Below are positions 8,307 to 18,223 of a stretch of 64,000 nucleotides of DNA, piece after piece. Numbering within the stretch: the stretch's first letter is position 1; each line of letters opens with the position of its first letter. Source of the stretch: Cryobacterium sp. GrIS_2_6 (lineage in GTDB: Bacteria > Actinomycetota > Actinomycetes > Actinomycetales > Microbacteriaceae); NCBI RefSeq assembly GCF_035984545.1, contig NZ_JAXCHP010000001.1, positions 558,001 through 622,000 on the forward strand, in the 5' to 3' direction. The notes beneath the pieces are model-generated. The model was not told the origin of the DNA. It did not search any database and worked only from the letters and a program-made list of their open reading frames with translations. The position numbers were made by a program, and so were the translations under genes.

Positions 8307-9512
8307 GTGATCCTCAGCTTTGGCGTTGTGCTTCTCGCGGCCATACTGATTTCCGGGATCGCGCATCGCACCGTGCTCTCCACAGCCGTGTTGTTCCTGG
8401 CGGCGGGATTCTTGCTCGGTCAGGGGATGGTCGGTGTCCTCGCGCTTCAGGCTGGGGATGACCAGGTGAGCGGAATCGCGCAGGTCGCGCTGTTCGTCGT
8501 GCTCTTCACTGATGGACAGCGGCTGAGCATCCGAGACCTGACCAAGGTATGGCGGCTGCCTGGACGCGCCCTGCTGCTCGGCATGCCGTTGACGTTCGCC
8601 ATCACCGCGTTGCTCGGAGTGTGGCTTGTTGGCCTGCCATGGCTGGAAGCGCTGCTGATCGCGGCCGTGCTCGCCCCCACCGATCCGGTGTTCGCCTCGG
8701 CGATCGTCGGTCGGATTGAGATCCCGGAGCGGGTTCGCGGCCTGCTCAACGTGGAGTCAGGACTCAATGACGGGCTCGCCCTCCCGGTGGTTCTGATCCT
8801 CGTCGCGGCGATCGGCGGTCCGCAAGTCGACCCCGTTGTGCTGTCGCTCGAACTGGTCGGCGGAATCGTGCTGGGGATCATCGTTCCGCTCCTCGTCACA
8901 CTCCTCCTACGCATCCGCTACCTCGCGGCGACACCGTTGTATGCGTCGCTCGGCCCAGCCGCGATCGCGATCATCATCTACGGCGTCGCCGTCGCGACCG
9001 GCGCCAACCTCTATCTCGCTGCATTCTCGGCGGGCATAACTATTGCGAGTGCATCGCCCGAACTTCGGGACGCCTTCATCGAGTACGGGGAGTACATCGC
9101 CGAGATCGTCAAACTGCTGGCCATCTTCGTGTTCGGTGCGCTCATCGCTCCGAGCGTCCTGGCGGATGTTTCGCCTCTCGGCTATCTCTTCGCCGTTCTG
9201 ACCATCGTGATCGCGAGACCGCTCGCCGTGGAAATAGCTCTCCTGGGTAGCAAACTACCCTGGGAAGAACGAGCCACGGCGTCCTGGTTCGGTCCGAAGG
9301 GGTTCGCCTCCGTACTCTACGGACTGCTGGTGCTCGACAGCGGCAATGCAGACGCCGATCACCTCTTTCACCTGATCGTCGTCGTGATCTCCCTCTCGAT
9401 CATCGCGCACTCGTCCACCGACGTTCCCATCGCCGGGTACTTCGCACGACTCGAGAAGAAGGAGGCTGCCCGGAACCTGGGCGGTGACCACAATCCGGCA
9501 CAGACGCGTTAG
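8307..9512 (+). CDS. CPA1-family Na+(K+)/H+ antiporter
   Basis: The protein has about 400 residues and some twelve hydrophobic segments beginning FGVVLLAAILISGIAHR, a typical opening for the NhaP-like branch of the CPA1 family. The central APTDPVFASAIV and ESGLNDGLALP stretches match the family's ion-binding region (Asp in TDP and in the ND pair). It exchanges Na+ or K+ for protons across the membrane. The GTG at 8307 fits the family start, but no good ribosome site precedes it, so the start is uncertain. The neighbouring proton pump and hibernation factor suggest pH or salt stress. Confidence 0.8.
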   Translation: MILSFGVVLLAAILISGIAHRTVLSTAVLFLAAGFLLGQGMVGVLALQAGDDQVSGIAQVALFVVLFTDGQRLSIRDLTKVWRLPGRALLLGMPLTFAITALLGVWLVGLPWLEALLIAAVLAPTDPVFASAIVGRIEIPERVRGLLNVESGLNDGLALPVVLILVAAIGGPQVDPVVLSLELVGGIVLGIIVPLLVTLLLRIRYLAATPLYASLGPAAIAIIIYGVAVATGANLYLAAFSAGITIASASPELRDAFIEYGEYIAEIVKLLAIFVFGALIAPSVLADVSPLGYLFAVLTIVIARPLAVEIALLGSKLPWEERATASWFGPKGFASVLYGLLVLDSGNADADHLFHLIVVVISLSIIAHSSTDVPIAGYFARLEKKEAARNLGGDHNPAQTR

Positions 9513-9569
9513 TGCTTAATGAAGCGGCGGCCACCGGTGGCGGCCACCCGAATTCAGAGGGAGTAACCA

Positions 9570-10754
9570 GTGGACATTATTCAGGCGATCCTGAATGCGC
9601 TACTCACGGCGGCGTCAATGGCGTGGCAGATCCTCTGGCCGCTCGTGTTCGGCTTCACGATCTCAGGCATCATCCAGGCCGTTGTGCGGAAGGAACGGAT
9701 CACCAGGCTGATGGCCGACGATTCCCCGCGAGCGATCAGCGTGGCTTCGATCCTCGGAGCGGCATCGTCGTCGTGCTCCTACGCTGCGGTGGCCCTGGCG
9801 CGGGCCCTGTTCCGAAAGGGCGCGAGCTTCACGTCCGCGATGGCATTCCAGATCGCGTCCACCAATCTTGTCCTGGAACTCGGCCTCATCCTTGCGTTCG
9901 TGATGGGCTGGCAATTCACCCTGGCTGAATTCGTCGGCGGTCCGATCATGATCATCCTGGTGGCGCTGGGCTGCCGGCTGTGGATGGGCGGCAGAATCGT
10001 CGACGCGGCCCGGCAGCAGGCAGAAAAAGGTGTTGCCGGTTCGATGGAGGGGCATGCCGCAATGGACATGTCGGTGCAGAGCGACAGGGGATTCCTGCAG
10101 CGCCTGTTCTCTTCGGCCGGGATGACGAGTGTTTCGCGGTTCTTCGTGATGGACTGGGCCGCGGTGCTCCGAGACATCGTCATCGGGTTGCTGATCGCGG
10201 GTGCGTTCGCGGCCTGGGTGCCCAAGGAATGGCTGCAAGCGATTTTCTTCCAAAACGACCCAACGCTGTCGTTCCTTCTCGGCCCGCTGATCGGCCCCCT
10301 GCTAGCCATGATCAGCTTCGTCTGTTCCGTCGGGAACGTTCCGCTGGCGGCTGTGCTGTGGAACGGCGGCATCAGCTTCGGCGGCGTCGTGAGCTTCATC
10401 TTTGCCGACCTGATCATCATTCCGATCATCCTGATCTACAAGAAGTACTACGGATGGAAACCGGCAGCACGGATCACCTCCATTTTTTACGGCGCCATGG
10501 TGCTGGCTGGGTACGCGGTCGAGTTGCTCTTCACTCCGCTCGGACTTGTGCCGGCCAATCGTAGTCTGAGCATCGTCGAAGCCGGGATCAGCTGGAACTA
10601 CACGACGTGGCTGAACATTGCTGCCATCATCCTCGCCGGCGCCCTGCTGATCGTGTTCTTCCGCTCCGGGAGCCGGTCGATGCTGGCGATGATGGGCGGA
10701 TCGCCCGAGGCCCAGGACGGGACTCCCGCCACGGATGAGGCCGCACCGGCTTAG
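9570..10754 (+). CDS. ArsP-type permease (DUF318/PF03773)
   Basis: This 394-residue integral membrane protein has two homologous halves of about four to five helices separated by a soluble stretch at residues 150-190. The conserved Cys-containing motifs GAASSSCSYAAVALARALF (near residue 70) and FVCSVGNVPLAAVLW (near residue 255) are typical of the ArsP-like permease family. Some members export organoarsenicals through such Cys residues; others have unknown cargo. No ars operon genes lie nearby, so the substrate is not predicted. The GTG start has GGGAG upstream. Confidence 0.8.
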   Translation: MDIIQAILNALLTAASMAWQILWPLVFGFTISGIIQAVVRKERITRLMADDSPRAISVASILGAASSSCSYAAVALARALFRKGASFTSAMAFQIASTNLVLELGLILAFVMGWQFTLAEFVGGPIMIILVALGCRLWMGGRIVDAARQQAEKGVAGSMEGHAAMDMSVQSDRGFLQRLFSSAGMTSVSRFFVMDWAAVLRDIVIGLLIAGAFAAWVPKEWLQAIFFQNDPTLSFLLGPLIGPLLAMISFVCSVGNVPLAAVLWNGGISFGGVVSFIFADLIIIPIILIYKKYYGWKPAARITSIFYGAMVLAGYAVELLFTPLGLVPANRSLSIVEAGISWNYTTWLNIAAIILAGALLIVFFRSGSRSMLAMMGGSPEAQDGTPATDEAAPA

Positions 10755-10912
10755 GGGGAGAGGCTGGCATGATGCGCGGCCTCATGGTGCGCACTCGGGA
10801 CTCATCCTGGTTCTTCCCGGAATGGCCGCGATTTCGGTCCGCGTTCATCTGTATTTCCGCTAGGACTCCCCGCGTATCTCCGGGCACGGGCATCCTCCAC
10901 CTTCTGGCAGGA

Positions 10913-11415
10913 TCAGCTGGCGTTTTTCGATCTGTTCGAAGTGCTCGTTGCATCCCGGAGTCCACCCCACAGGACCACCTCTCCGGCGGTCAGGGACGCG
11001 GGGACGTCGATGATCCGTTGGTTGCTGCTGCCCCGGAACTGCAGGTTCAGGTCACGTTTCGCGAGCTCGAACCGGCCGTCGACCAGGACGTCGATTCCGC
11101 GGAGCATGGCGAGCTTATCCGGGCTTCGAGCAACAGCTCCTCGAGGGTGTATCCGGTCGAGGACCACACGTCCGTCGACGAACCGAACTCCCGCCGGACC
11201 CGGTCGATCAGCCCGAGGCAGACCCCGGTGTTGAGAAAGGGTTCGCCGCCGAGAAGGTCAGGCCCTGGACGTACTCCTGGCCGAGGTAGGCCAGGATCTG
11301 GTCTTCGAGTTCCTGGCTGTATTCCTGGCCGTAGCGGAAGCTACAAGTGGCTTCGTTGAAACAGCCCTCGCAGGCGAACAGGCATCCGGACAGGTAGCTC
11401 GAACCATGCCACTTC
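10913..11415 (-). pseudogene. nrdG: Anaerobic ribonucleotide reductase activase NrdG, two frameshifts
   Basis: On the minus strand the start of the conserved region reads WHGSSYLSGCLFACEGCF, with the radical-SAM CxxxCxxC cluster of NrdG. It is followed by a second conserved block (FRYGQEYSQELEDQILAYL). A one-base loss near 11261 breaks the frame at the LGGEPF motif, and another near 11130 occurs before the DVLVDGRFELAKRDL block. The gene ends at a normal C-terminus, stop at 10913. The first residues are also missing. NrdG activates the oxygen-sensitive class III reductase NrdD, of which no trace is present in the window. Confidence 0.8.
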
Positions 11416-11464
11416 TCTGTTTACGGAAATACCCACTCGTCAGCGAGCGTCTTTGTGGCCCTTG

Positions 11465-12070
11465 TTGAATTGTGGCCCTTGTTGAAGTCGGATGCGGCCG
11501 GCCCCTGGGACGCGCCGCTCTGGGCCGCCGGGGCTGTGCCTGGAGCTGCGACATTGCCGGGCGGAGGTCCTGGCGCAGCCACTCGTCGAAGAAGGTGTTG
11601 AGCGGTTGGCCTGAGGTCTTTTCCATCACGGCTTCGAAGTCTACCGTGGTCGCCGTGGCGCCCTTGTACCGGTTCAACCACAAGCGGGTGCCAGCGAAGA
11701 ACGCCTTGTCGCCGACCTGCGCGCGCAACGCATGCAGTGCGACCGCTCCCCGTAGGTAGACCGGTGCCGCGAAGAGTTCGTCTCGACCTGGGTCTGCGAT
11801 GTTGAGCGTCCAGCCGTTGTTTGCCTCCAGGTATGGCATCGCGTCGGCAAACTGCGCAGGAATCGTTGCGGTGCCTTGATGCTGAGCGCACAGCCATTCG
11901 ATGTAGGTGGCCAGCCTTCATTCAGCCAGATATCCTTCCAGCCAGAGGGCGTCACCGAATCGCCGAACCATTGGTGCCCGAGTTCATGGACCACTGTTGC
12001 TTCGTCCGCGACCTGTGAGTAAACAGGCGGGGTTTGAGTCTCTAGGGCGTAGTCGACTGAATCGTCGACA
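11465..12070 (-). pseudogene. M1-family metallo-aminopeptidase remnant
   Basis: The minus strand encodes part of a zinc aminopeptidase. It runs from VDYALETQTPPVYSQVADE through the HELGHQWFGD zinc motif and WKDIWLNEG, then a one-base frameshift near 11917, then ATYIEWLCAQHQG and a region ending in FFDEWLRQDLRPAM. The N-terminal domains, several hundred residues, are gone and the left edge is near 12070. After about 11480 the frame runs into Arg/Pro-rich sequence without a conserved end. It is clearly not functional. It abuts the NrdG remnant with almost no spacer. Confidence 0.8.
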
Positions 12071-12338
12071 GTCGGGGTTTGACGGCGTGTTAAAGCGAGG
12101 TCCTCGCCCTAACTCAAGCCACGCCGACGCAAACGTCCTTACGGCTTGATCAGAGCGTTGACCGCTGGCGGCCCGAGGTTGCTCTACTCTGGCACCCTCG
12201 GCTTCCTCGCCGGGGCGGAGTCCTACTCCGACGTTCAGCGACGCTTCGAGGCGTGAAGCGATCCTGTGCGTGCTTGGGGGACGGGGAATCGCGGAGGTGT
12301 CCCCTGGCTGTGTTCAGGAAGGCATTGTCGAACGATGG

Positions 12339-12782
12339 TCAGCGATACCACTTGCCGGCGAGTGGATCCTCGCCTGGGTACGTCGGAAGTGAGTAGCCGG
12401 GGCTCCAGAACGGCATGACTCCGTAGTAACCGTAGGTATTTTCGTAGAATTCCTTTTGGTTCACGAGTTCTGGGTCGTACGTGGGTGCTCCGGCGATGTG
12501 CTCGGCGGACTGGCTGATGTGGACTTCGTCCTGGGTGATCTTCGTGATCGCATCTATCGGGATGAATGATTTGGCTTCTCCAAGTCCCAGGAAGCCGCCG
12601 GAGGCCACTTCAAGGAATCGAATCTTGTTCTCTTTTTCATCCAGGAGCAGCGCGTCGATTTTCCCGAGGGGTTGGTGGTCTTTGTCGAACACTCGCCGAC
12701 CTCGAATGTCATTTTCTCGCTCGGCGACGGTTTCGTCACTGTCCTGTAGCCTGACCAGCTTGTCGAAGTGCGCATCTGTCAT
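12339..12782 (-). CDS. PRC-barrel domain protein
   Basis: This 147-residue soluble protein contains a PRC-barrel, seen as DIRGRRVFDKDHQPLGKID followed by LLLDEKENKIRFLEV and an IPIDAIT strand at residues 25-85. The C-terminal third is rich in Tyr, Pro and Gly. PRC-barrels occur in RNA-processing and photosynthetic proteins and in many small actinobacterial stress proteins of unknown role. GGATAGGG lies before the ATG. It is the first of three leftward genes with the aldolase and lactate dehydrogenase, with gaps of over 100 nt, so co-transcription is uncertain. Confidence 0.75.
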   Translation of the reverse strand: MTDAHFDKLVRLQDSDETVAERENDIRGRRVFDKDHQPLGKIDALLLDEKENKIRFLEVASGGFLGLGEAKSFIPIDAITKITQDEVHISQSAEHIAGAPTYDPELVNQKEFYENTYGYYGVMPFWSPGYSLPTYPGEDPLAGKWYR

Positions 12783-12923
12783 TTTCCCTATCCGTTCCGG
12801 CGGTGTGCCGCCTTGTCTTGCGTTGGCTGTTGGTTCGCTTTCATTCGGGAGGCGGAGTGGCAGGTCCAGTCAGGCCCTGTCAGGATCGATGGCGTTACCA
12901 CCCGCGTCGATCTCGGATGTGGT

Positions 12924-13808
12924 TCAGGTCGTGGACGCCGCGTAGATCCGCTCGACAGAGGCGGCCAGCACGGCGTCGAAGTCGGCGTCCGATTGTTGGG
13001 CGGTGAGGCCTTCGAGCAGAGCGCGGCTGAAGCTGGCGCTCAGACCATGATTCCCGGCCAGCAAGCGGCACGCCTTCGTCTGAGGGTAGCCACCAGAAAG
13101 CGCCACCACTCGAAGCACCATCGGATGGTCAATCAGGTCGGAGTAGAAACCGGCTACCGTCGGGATCGACAGCTTGAGGATCACCGGCTGGTCGGTGGAG
13201 AGCCCGTCGAGGGCTGCGAGGGCATCGGCTTTGAGGAAGTTTTCGGCCTCGGCCTTGTCGGGAGCGTTCACGTCGACTTCGGGTTCTAGGATCGGCACCA
13301 GGCCGTGGGCCAGAATCTGCCCTGCGACGGAAAACTGTTGGTCGACGATCGCCTGGATTCCGGCGGGGTTGGCTTCCTTGATCACGGAACGCATCTTCGT
13401 ACCGAACATCGTGCGCTCAACCGCACGTGCGAGGAGGGGTTCCAGCTTGGTGAGTGGCTTCATCAACTGGACACCGTCTACCTCGACGGCGAGGCCCTGG
13501 TCGACCTTGACAAACGGCACGATGCCCTTGGCGGTGAGGTAATCACCCGTCCGCTGGCTGCCGATGGTGCGGTCCATGGTCTGTTCGAACAGGATCGACG
13601 CGAGAATGCGGTCGGATGTGAAACCTTCTGCGGTCATCACGCGGGCGCGCATCTGATGCATCAGGTCGAACATCTGCTCGTCGGTACTGTAGGACGACGG
13701 GTCTATTCCATAGAGCTTCAGTGCGCCGCCCGTGCTGCCGCCGCTCTGATCGAGCGCTGCGACGAAGCCGACTCCGGTGTTCATTCTTTCTGCTTGTTCG
13801 GTATTCAA
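12924..13808 (-). CDS. Class I fructose-bisphosphate aldolase
   Basis: The enzyme cleaves fructose 1,6-bisphosphate to two triose phosphates through a Schiff base, acting in glycolysis. The N-terminal GVGFVAALDQSGGSTGGALK, the IVPFVKVDQGL strand, the LVPILEPEV stretch and the Schiff-base-type Lys in PVILKLSIP are all present. I chose the TTG start, giving LNTEQAERMN as in relatives, with GGAGG 4 nt upstream; an ATG nine codons earlier (13835) is the alternative. Length is about 294 residues, normal for the family. Its place next to lactate dehydrogenase suggests a fermentative pair. Confidence 0.88.
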   Translation of the reverse strand: MNTEQAERMNTGVGFVAALDQSGGSTGGALKLYGIDPSSYSTDEQMFDLMHQMRARVMTAEGFTSDRILASILFEQTMDRTIGSQRTGDYLTAKGIVPFVKVDQGLAVEVDGVQLMKPLTKLEPLLARAVERTMFGTKMRSVIKEANPAGIQAIVDQQFSVAGQILAHGLVPILEPEVDVNAPDKAEAENFLKADALAALDGLSTDQPVILKLSIPTVAGFYSDLIDHPMVLRVVALSGGYPQTKACRLLAGNHGLSASFSRALLEGLTAQQSDADFDAVLAASVERIYAASTT

Positions 13809-13954
13809 AGTCCCTCCAAAGGTTGTGGACTCCATTTCAGTCTAGTGAGCAGCGATCCTCGTCTGAGTCGAGTGGCGGAGGGCGGTTTGTCCGCCACTTC
13901 TGTTCTGGTCTGGTCGCCTGAGCATCGCCGCAGGCGCGTTGGTCGACGGCGGCC

Positions 13955-14932
13955 TTAGGGCAGTCTGAGGGTGTCGAGGGTCGCGCGCAGGGTATGAGCC
14001 GAGTGCTGGAAGAGCTTCTGCTCCGCGTCGGAGAACGGCACCTCGATCACCCGGGACACGCCGCCGGCATTGACGACCGCCGGAACAGAGAGCGCAACCC
14101 GGCTTATGCCGCGATAGTCGGTGAGCAAGGAACTGATCGGAAGTATGGCGCCCTCGTCTCGCAGCACGGCCTCCACGATCCGGGCGCCGGAGAGTCCGAT
14201 CGCATAGTTCGTAGCGCCCTTGCCTGCGATTACCCGGTATGCGGCGGTCTTGACGTCCTCGGTGATGGCCGCGAACTCGGCCTCAGAGAACTTCGCCCGG
14301 TCGTCGGATGCTGGCGAGATATCGTCCTTGACCCATTCGGAGAGGGAGATCGGACCGATGCGAGCCTGAGACCAGAGCGGGAATTCCGAGTCGCCGTGTT
14401 CGCCGATGATGTCGGCATGTACGTTGGCAATCGCGACGCCGACGCGGTGCGCGAGCAGCCAGCGAAGCCTCGAGGAGTCGAGGACGGTGCCTGAGCCAAA
14501 AACCCGTGCCGACGGGAGCCCGCTGAAATGAAGGGCCGCGTAAGTGACGATGTCGCACGGATTGGTCACGATCATGAACGCGGCGTCCCGCGCTCGTTCG
14601 ACGAGTGTGGGCATCAACTCACGCAGGATGCCGACGTTGACAGCGGACATATCGAGACGCGATTGCCCGGGGTGCTGCCTGGCTCCTGCGGTGATCACGA
14701 CCATGTTCGAGCCCGCGATCGCGTCGAGGTCCGCCCCGCCGGACACGCAGGAGGCGCCGGTGAACTGCGTGCCGTGGGCGAGGTCGAGTACTTCGGCTTC
14801 GACCTTGGGCTTGTTGATGTCGTAGAGCACCACCTCGCGGGCTGATTGCCGGATCAGCGCCGCGTAAGCGAGCGAGGTACCGACGGTGCCCGCTCCGATG
14901 ATGGCCAGTTTGGAATTCTCGATTGCACTCAT
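13955..14932 (-). CDS. ldh: L-lactate dehydrogenase
   Basis: This 325-residue NAD-dependent enzyme interconverts pyruvate and L-lactate. The Rossmann motif IIGAGTVGTSLAY is near residue 10, the DLAHG and TAGARQHPGQSR loop follow (Arg contacts the substrate), then VTNPCDIVTYAA and the catalytic His in GEHGDSEFPLW. The GQSR loop form favours lactate over malate dehydrogenase. An AGGAGGAG ribosome site sets the start; the open frame continues 55 codons further upstream without conserved sequence. With the adjacent aldolase it fits NADH recycling when oxygen is short. Confidence 0.92.
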   Translation of the reverse strand: MSAIENSKLAIIGAGTVGTSLAYAALIRQSAREVVLYDINKPKVEAEVLDLAHGTQFTGASCVSGGADLDAIAGSNMVVITAGARQHPGQSRLDMSAVNVGILRELMPTLVERARDAAFMIVTNPCDIVTYAALHFSGLPSARVFGSGTVLDSSRLRWLLAHRVGVAIANVHADIIGEHGDSEFPLWSQARIGPISLSEWVKDDISPASDDRAKFSEAEFAAITEDVKTAAYRVIAGKGATNYAIGLSGARIVEAVLRDEGAILPISSLLTDYRGISRVALSVPAVVNAGGVSRVIEVPFSDAEQKLFQHSAHTLRATLDTLRLP

Positions 14933-15216
14933 GAATCCACTCTCCTCCTTCGCGGTTTCCTCCGTCGCGGCGAATTGTAGGTCACCGGATGTCGCTGCAT
15001 CCTTGATGCATGGAAACACTGCCGATCGGCCGTATCGCTCGTCTCGCTGGCCGATTTCCGAACCGCAGATGTAGCATGAAGGAGCGATCCCGTCCACCGA
15101 TTGTGATGGGTCATGTGTGCACTCTCGATGTGAACGCGTTTATGTCTCGGTCGCTCATCCAGTGAACCAGGCTCAGTAGCGAGCAGTTCATGACCCGTTT
15201 GAGACCGAGGGAATCC

Positions 15217-15435
15217 ATGGCCGATGCAACGCACGAATCCACCAGCATGTCCAAAGTGCCACAGTCCGGTGAACCCGCCGAGGTCTCGCCCGCTGCCGAG
15301 GTCTCGGTCCGGCGCTGGAATGAGCTGAAGCGCGAGTACAACCTTCGCCACACGACACTCGAGAGGTTCACGGAGCCGATTGCACCGGCTGACGAGCCGG
15401 GGCTCTTGCCGGCGCCGGGTGATTCTCCCAGTTAA
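15217..15435 (+). CDS. Small hypothetical protein
   Basis: A 72-codon frame starts at ATG with GAGGGA just upstream and ends at 15435. The product is hydrophilic, rich in Glu, Pro and Ser, with a charged segment VRRWNELKREYNLRHTTLER that could form a helix. I do not recognise a family. It lies in the divergent gap between lactate dehydrogenase and the proton ATPase. It could be real or a chance frame. Confidence 0.35.
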   Translation: MADATHESTSMSKVPQSGEPAEVSPAAEVSVRRWNELKREYNLRHTTLERFTEPIAPADEPGLLPAPGDSPS

Positions 15436-15625
15436 GCCACCATACCGAAATTCATTGCACCGGCTAAAACCTTGTTTTTGTGCAACACTTGCATTAGAGC
15501 ATCATTTGCGGAGGCGTACAGCCGGTTTATTCCGGCCTCGGCACCGAACGCGATTCACGTACACGGCGTGCGTCGCAGGTGGTCAACTCAGGGAATTGGA
15601 GCATGATGAGGACGCGAGCCCGGGA

Positions 15626-18223
15626 ATGAGCACGGACAAGACCACGAACGCTGCGGCCGATTCGGCGACGTTAAAGCCCGACCCGGCACACGACCTGAAG
15701 TCGCTCCCGATGGCTGAGGTCCAGAAGCGGCTCGGCAGCTCACCGGACGGGCTGACCCAGTCAGAGGCCGACACACGCCTGGCAAAGTACGGTCCGAATG
15801 AGATCGCCGAGCATACGACGAACCCGCTTCTGAAGTTTCTTTCCTACTTCTGGGGCCCGATTCCGTGGATGATCGAAGTGGCCGTGGTTCTGTCCGGAGT
15901 GGTCGGGCACTGGCCCGACTTCTTCATTATCCTGGTGCTTCTCATGGCGAACGCTTTGGTCGGGTTCTTCGAGGAGCGCCAGGCCGGAAACGCCATCGCC
16001 GCCCTGAAGGACACGCTCGCTATGAATGCCCGGGTTCGACGTGACGGCGCCTGGGTCACGCCCGCCGCCCGTGAGCTGGTGCCGGGAGACGTGATCCGGC
16101 TGCGGCTGGGGGATATCGTGCCCGCGGACGCCCGACTGCTGGAGGGCGACGAGATCGAGGTCGACCAGTCTGCGCTGACCGGCGAGTCACTGCCCGTGAC
16201 GTGCGCGGCCGGGGATGCGGTGTTCTCGGGTTCGATCGTGCGCCGCGGCGAGATCGGCGCCCTGGTCTATGCCACCGGCACTCACACCAGCTTCGGCAAG
16301 ACGGCCGGTCTGGTGCAGGACGCCCACACCGTCAGCCACTTCCAGAAGGCCGTTCTGAAGATCGGCAACTACCTTATTCTCCTCGCTCTCGCGTTGGTAA
16401 CCGTGATCGTGGTGGTGTCGACCCTGCGCGGCGACCCGATCCTGACCACACTGCAGTTCGCGCTCGTTCTCACGGTGGCGGCTATCCCGGTGGCGATGCC
16501 GACCGTGCTGTCGGTCACCATGGCGGTCGGTGCACGGCTGCTAGCCCGGGAAAAGGCCATCGTCAGCAAATTGGTGGCGATCGAGGAACTCGCCGGCGTG
16601 GACGTCCTGTGCGCGGACAAGACGGGCACCCTCACCCGCAACGCGCTGACCCTGGATGACCCGTTCAGCCTTGACGGTGTTTCGGCCGCGGATATTGTGC
16701 TCGCGGGTGCGTTGGCTTCCCGTGCGGAAAACGATGACCCGATCGACCTCGCCGTCCTCGGCGGTCTCCCGGAGAAGACCTCGATGGATTCCTACACGGT
16801 CACGCATTACCAACCCTTCGATCCGGTTCACAAACGCACCGAAGCCACCGTCACCGACGACCGGGGTACGACGTTCAGAGTCACCAAGGGCGCGCCCCAG
16901 GTCATCCTCGCTCTTGCCGACAATTCCGCGGACATCACCTCCGCCGTTGACACCGCTGTGAATGACTTCGCCGCACGCGGCTTTCGTTCTCTGGGTGTGG
17001 CCCGCGCCGAGGGAGAGGGAACGTGGCAGTTCCTGGGGGTCCTTCCGCTCTTTGACCCGCCGCGCGAGGATGCCGCGTCCACCATCGCCACAGCGAAGGC
17101 GATGGGTGTGACTGTGAAGATGGTCACCGGTGACGCGATCGCGATCGCGAAGGAAACCGCAGCCAAGGTCGGTCTCGGCACGAACATTCTCGACGCGTCC
17201 GGGTTGGGCGACGTGAAGAAGGAGGAGACCGCGGCGGTCGGGGAATCCATCGAAACAGCTGATGGGTTCGCTCAGGTCTTCCCCGAGCACAAATACCACA
17301 TCGTCGACGTGCTTCAGAAGCGCGGGCACATTGTCGGGATGACGGGAGACGGTGTCAACGATGCGCCTGCGTTGAAGAAGGCGGACTGTGGTATCGCAGT
17401 CTCGGGAGCGACCGACGCCGCCAGGGCGGCGGCCGCTATCGTTCTGCTCACCCCGGGTCTCTCGGTGATCATCAAGGCGATCGAGGAGAGCCGCCGGATC
17501 TTCCAGCGGATGAACTCCTACGCCATCTACCGCATCGCGGAGACCCTGCGCGTGCTTTTGTTCATGACGGTGTCGATCCTGGTCTTCAACTTCTACCCTG
17601 TCACCGCGATCATGATCGTGATGCTCGCCATCCTGAACGACGGGGCAATCCTTTCGATCGCCTACGACAACGTGAAGTATCGGAAGGCACCCGAGGCGTG
17701 GAACATGCGTCTGGTCCTGGGCATCTCGACCGTGCTTGGAGTTGCCGGCGTTGTCTCCGCCTTCGGGCTCTTCTATCTGGCCGAGAATGTCTTCCACCTC
17801 GATCGCGACCACATCCAAACCCTGATGTACCTGAAGCTTTCGGTGGCGGGGCATCTCACGATCTTCCTGACCCGCACCCGCGGTCCATTCTGGTCGATCC
17901 GACCGGCCCGCATACTGTGGGTGGCGGTCCTGGGAACCCAGGCCGTTGCGACCCTCATCGCCGTTTACGGGCTCTTCATGACGCCACTCGGCTGGGGCTG
18001 GGCCGCCTTCGTGTGGGGCTACGCGATCGCCTGGGCGCTTGTCAACGACCGCATCAAACTACTCGAGTATCGCATCCTCGACACATCAGGGAAGAAAGGC
18101 ACGGCGGGCCGTGCGCTCACACAGTCGGCCGCACACTTGTCCGACGCACCGGAACCCCAAGTCGCCTCCACGGATCCGAGCACAGAAGGCGCCGCACCGC
18201 GAGAAACGAAGGGCCAGTCATGA
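15626..18223 (+). CDS. Plasma-membrane proton-efflux P-type ATPase
   Basis: This 865-residue P-type ATPase belongs to the type IIIA proton pumps. The actuator TGES lies near residue 187, the phosphorylated Asp in DKTGTLT near 330, and the hinge [19 protein letters not shown] near 573. About ten membrane helices are visible, the last six after residue 620. A cation-transporter N-terminal domain precedes the first helices. It pumps H+ out at the cost of ATP. The start is the ATG at 15626; its ribosome site is weak and the open frame extends back to 15380. The stop overlaps the start of the PPK2 remnant, so both were one operon. Confidence 0.88.
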   Translation: MSTDKTTNAAADSATLKPDPAHDLKSLPMAEVQKRLGSSPDGLTQSEADTRLAKYGPNEIAEHTTNPLLKFLSYFWGPIPWMIEVAVVLSGVVGHWPDFFIILVLLMANALVGFFEERQAGNAIAALKDTLAMNARVRRDGAWVTPAARELVPGDVIRLRLGDIVPADARLLEGDEIEVDQSALTGESLPVTCAAGDAVFSGSIVRRGEIGALVYATGTHTSFGKTAGLVQDAHTVSHFQKAVLKIGNYLILLALALVTVIVVVSTLRGDPILTTLQFALVLTVAAIPVAMPTVLSVTMAVGARLLAREKAIVSKLVAIEELAGVDVLCADKTGTLTRNALTLDDPFSLDGVSAADIVLAGALASRAENDDPIDLAVLGGLPEKTSMDSYTVTHYQPFDPVHKRTEATVTDDRGTTFRVTKGAPQVILALADNSADITSAVDTAVNDFAARGFRSLGVARAEGEGTWQFLGVLPLFDPPREDAASTIATAKAMGVTVKMVTGDAIAIAKETAAKVGLGTNILDASGLGDVKKEETAAVGESIETADGFAQVFPEHKYHIVDVLQKRGHIVGMTGDGVNDAPALKKADCGIAVSGATDAARAAAAIVLLTPGLSVIIKAIEESRRIFQRMNSYAIYRIAETLRVLLFMTVSILVFNFYPVTAIMIVMLAILNDGAILSIAYDNVKYRKAPEAWNMRLVLGISTVLGVAGVVSAFGLFYLAENVFHLDRDHIQTLMYLKLSVAGHLTIFLTRTRGPFWSIRPARILWVAVLGTQAVATLIAVYGLFMTPLGWGWAAFVWGYAIAWALVNDRIKLLEYRILDTSGKKGTAGRALTQSAAHLSDAPEPQVASTDPSTEGAAPRETKGQS

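Noticed and set aside
10769-10968. Small rightward gene after the ArsP-type permease
   Set aside because: GGGGGAGAGG precedes an ATG, but the product has no recognisable features and runs over the nrdG remnant on the other strand.
12076-12338. Possible gene tail on the + strand ending near 12255
   Set aside because: A stretch of about 20 codons looks protein-like, but it has no start, no context and no recognised family.
15111-15371. Leftward 86-codon frame upstream of lactate dehydrogenase
   Set aside because: It is antisense to the small + strand frame, has no ribosome site and resembles nothing known.
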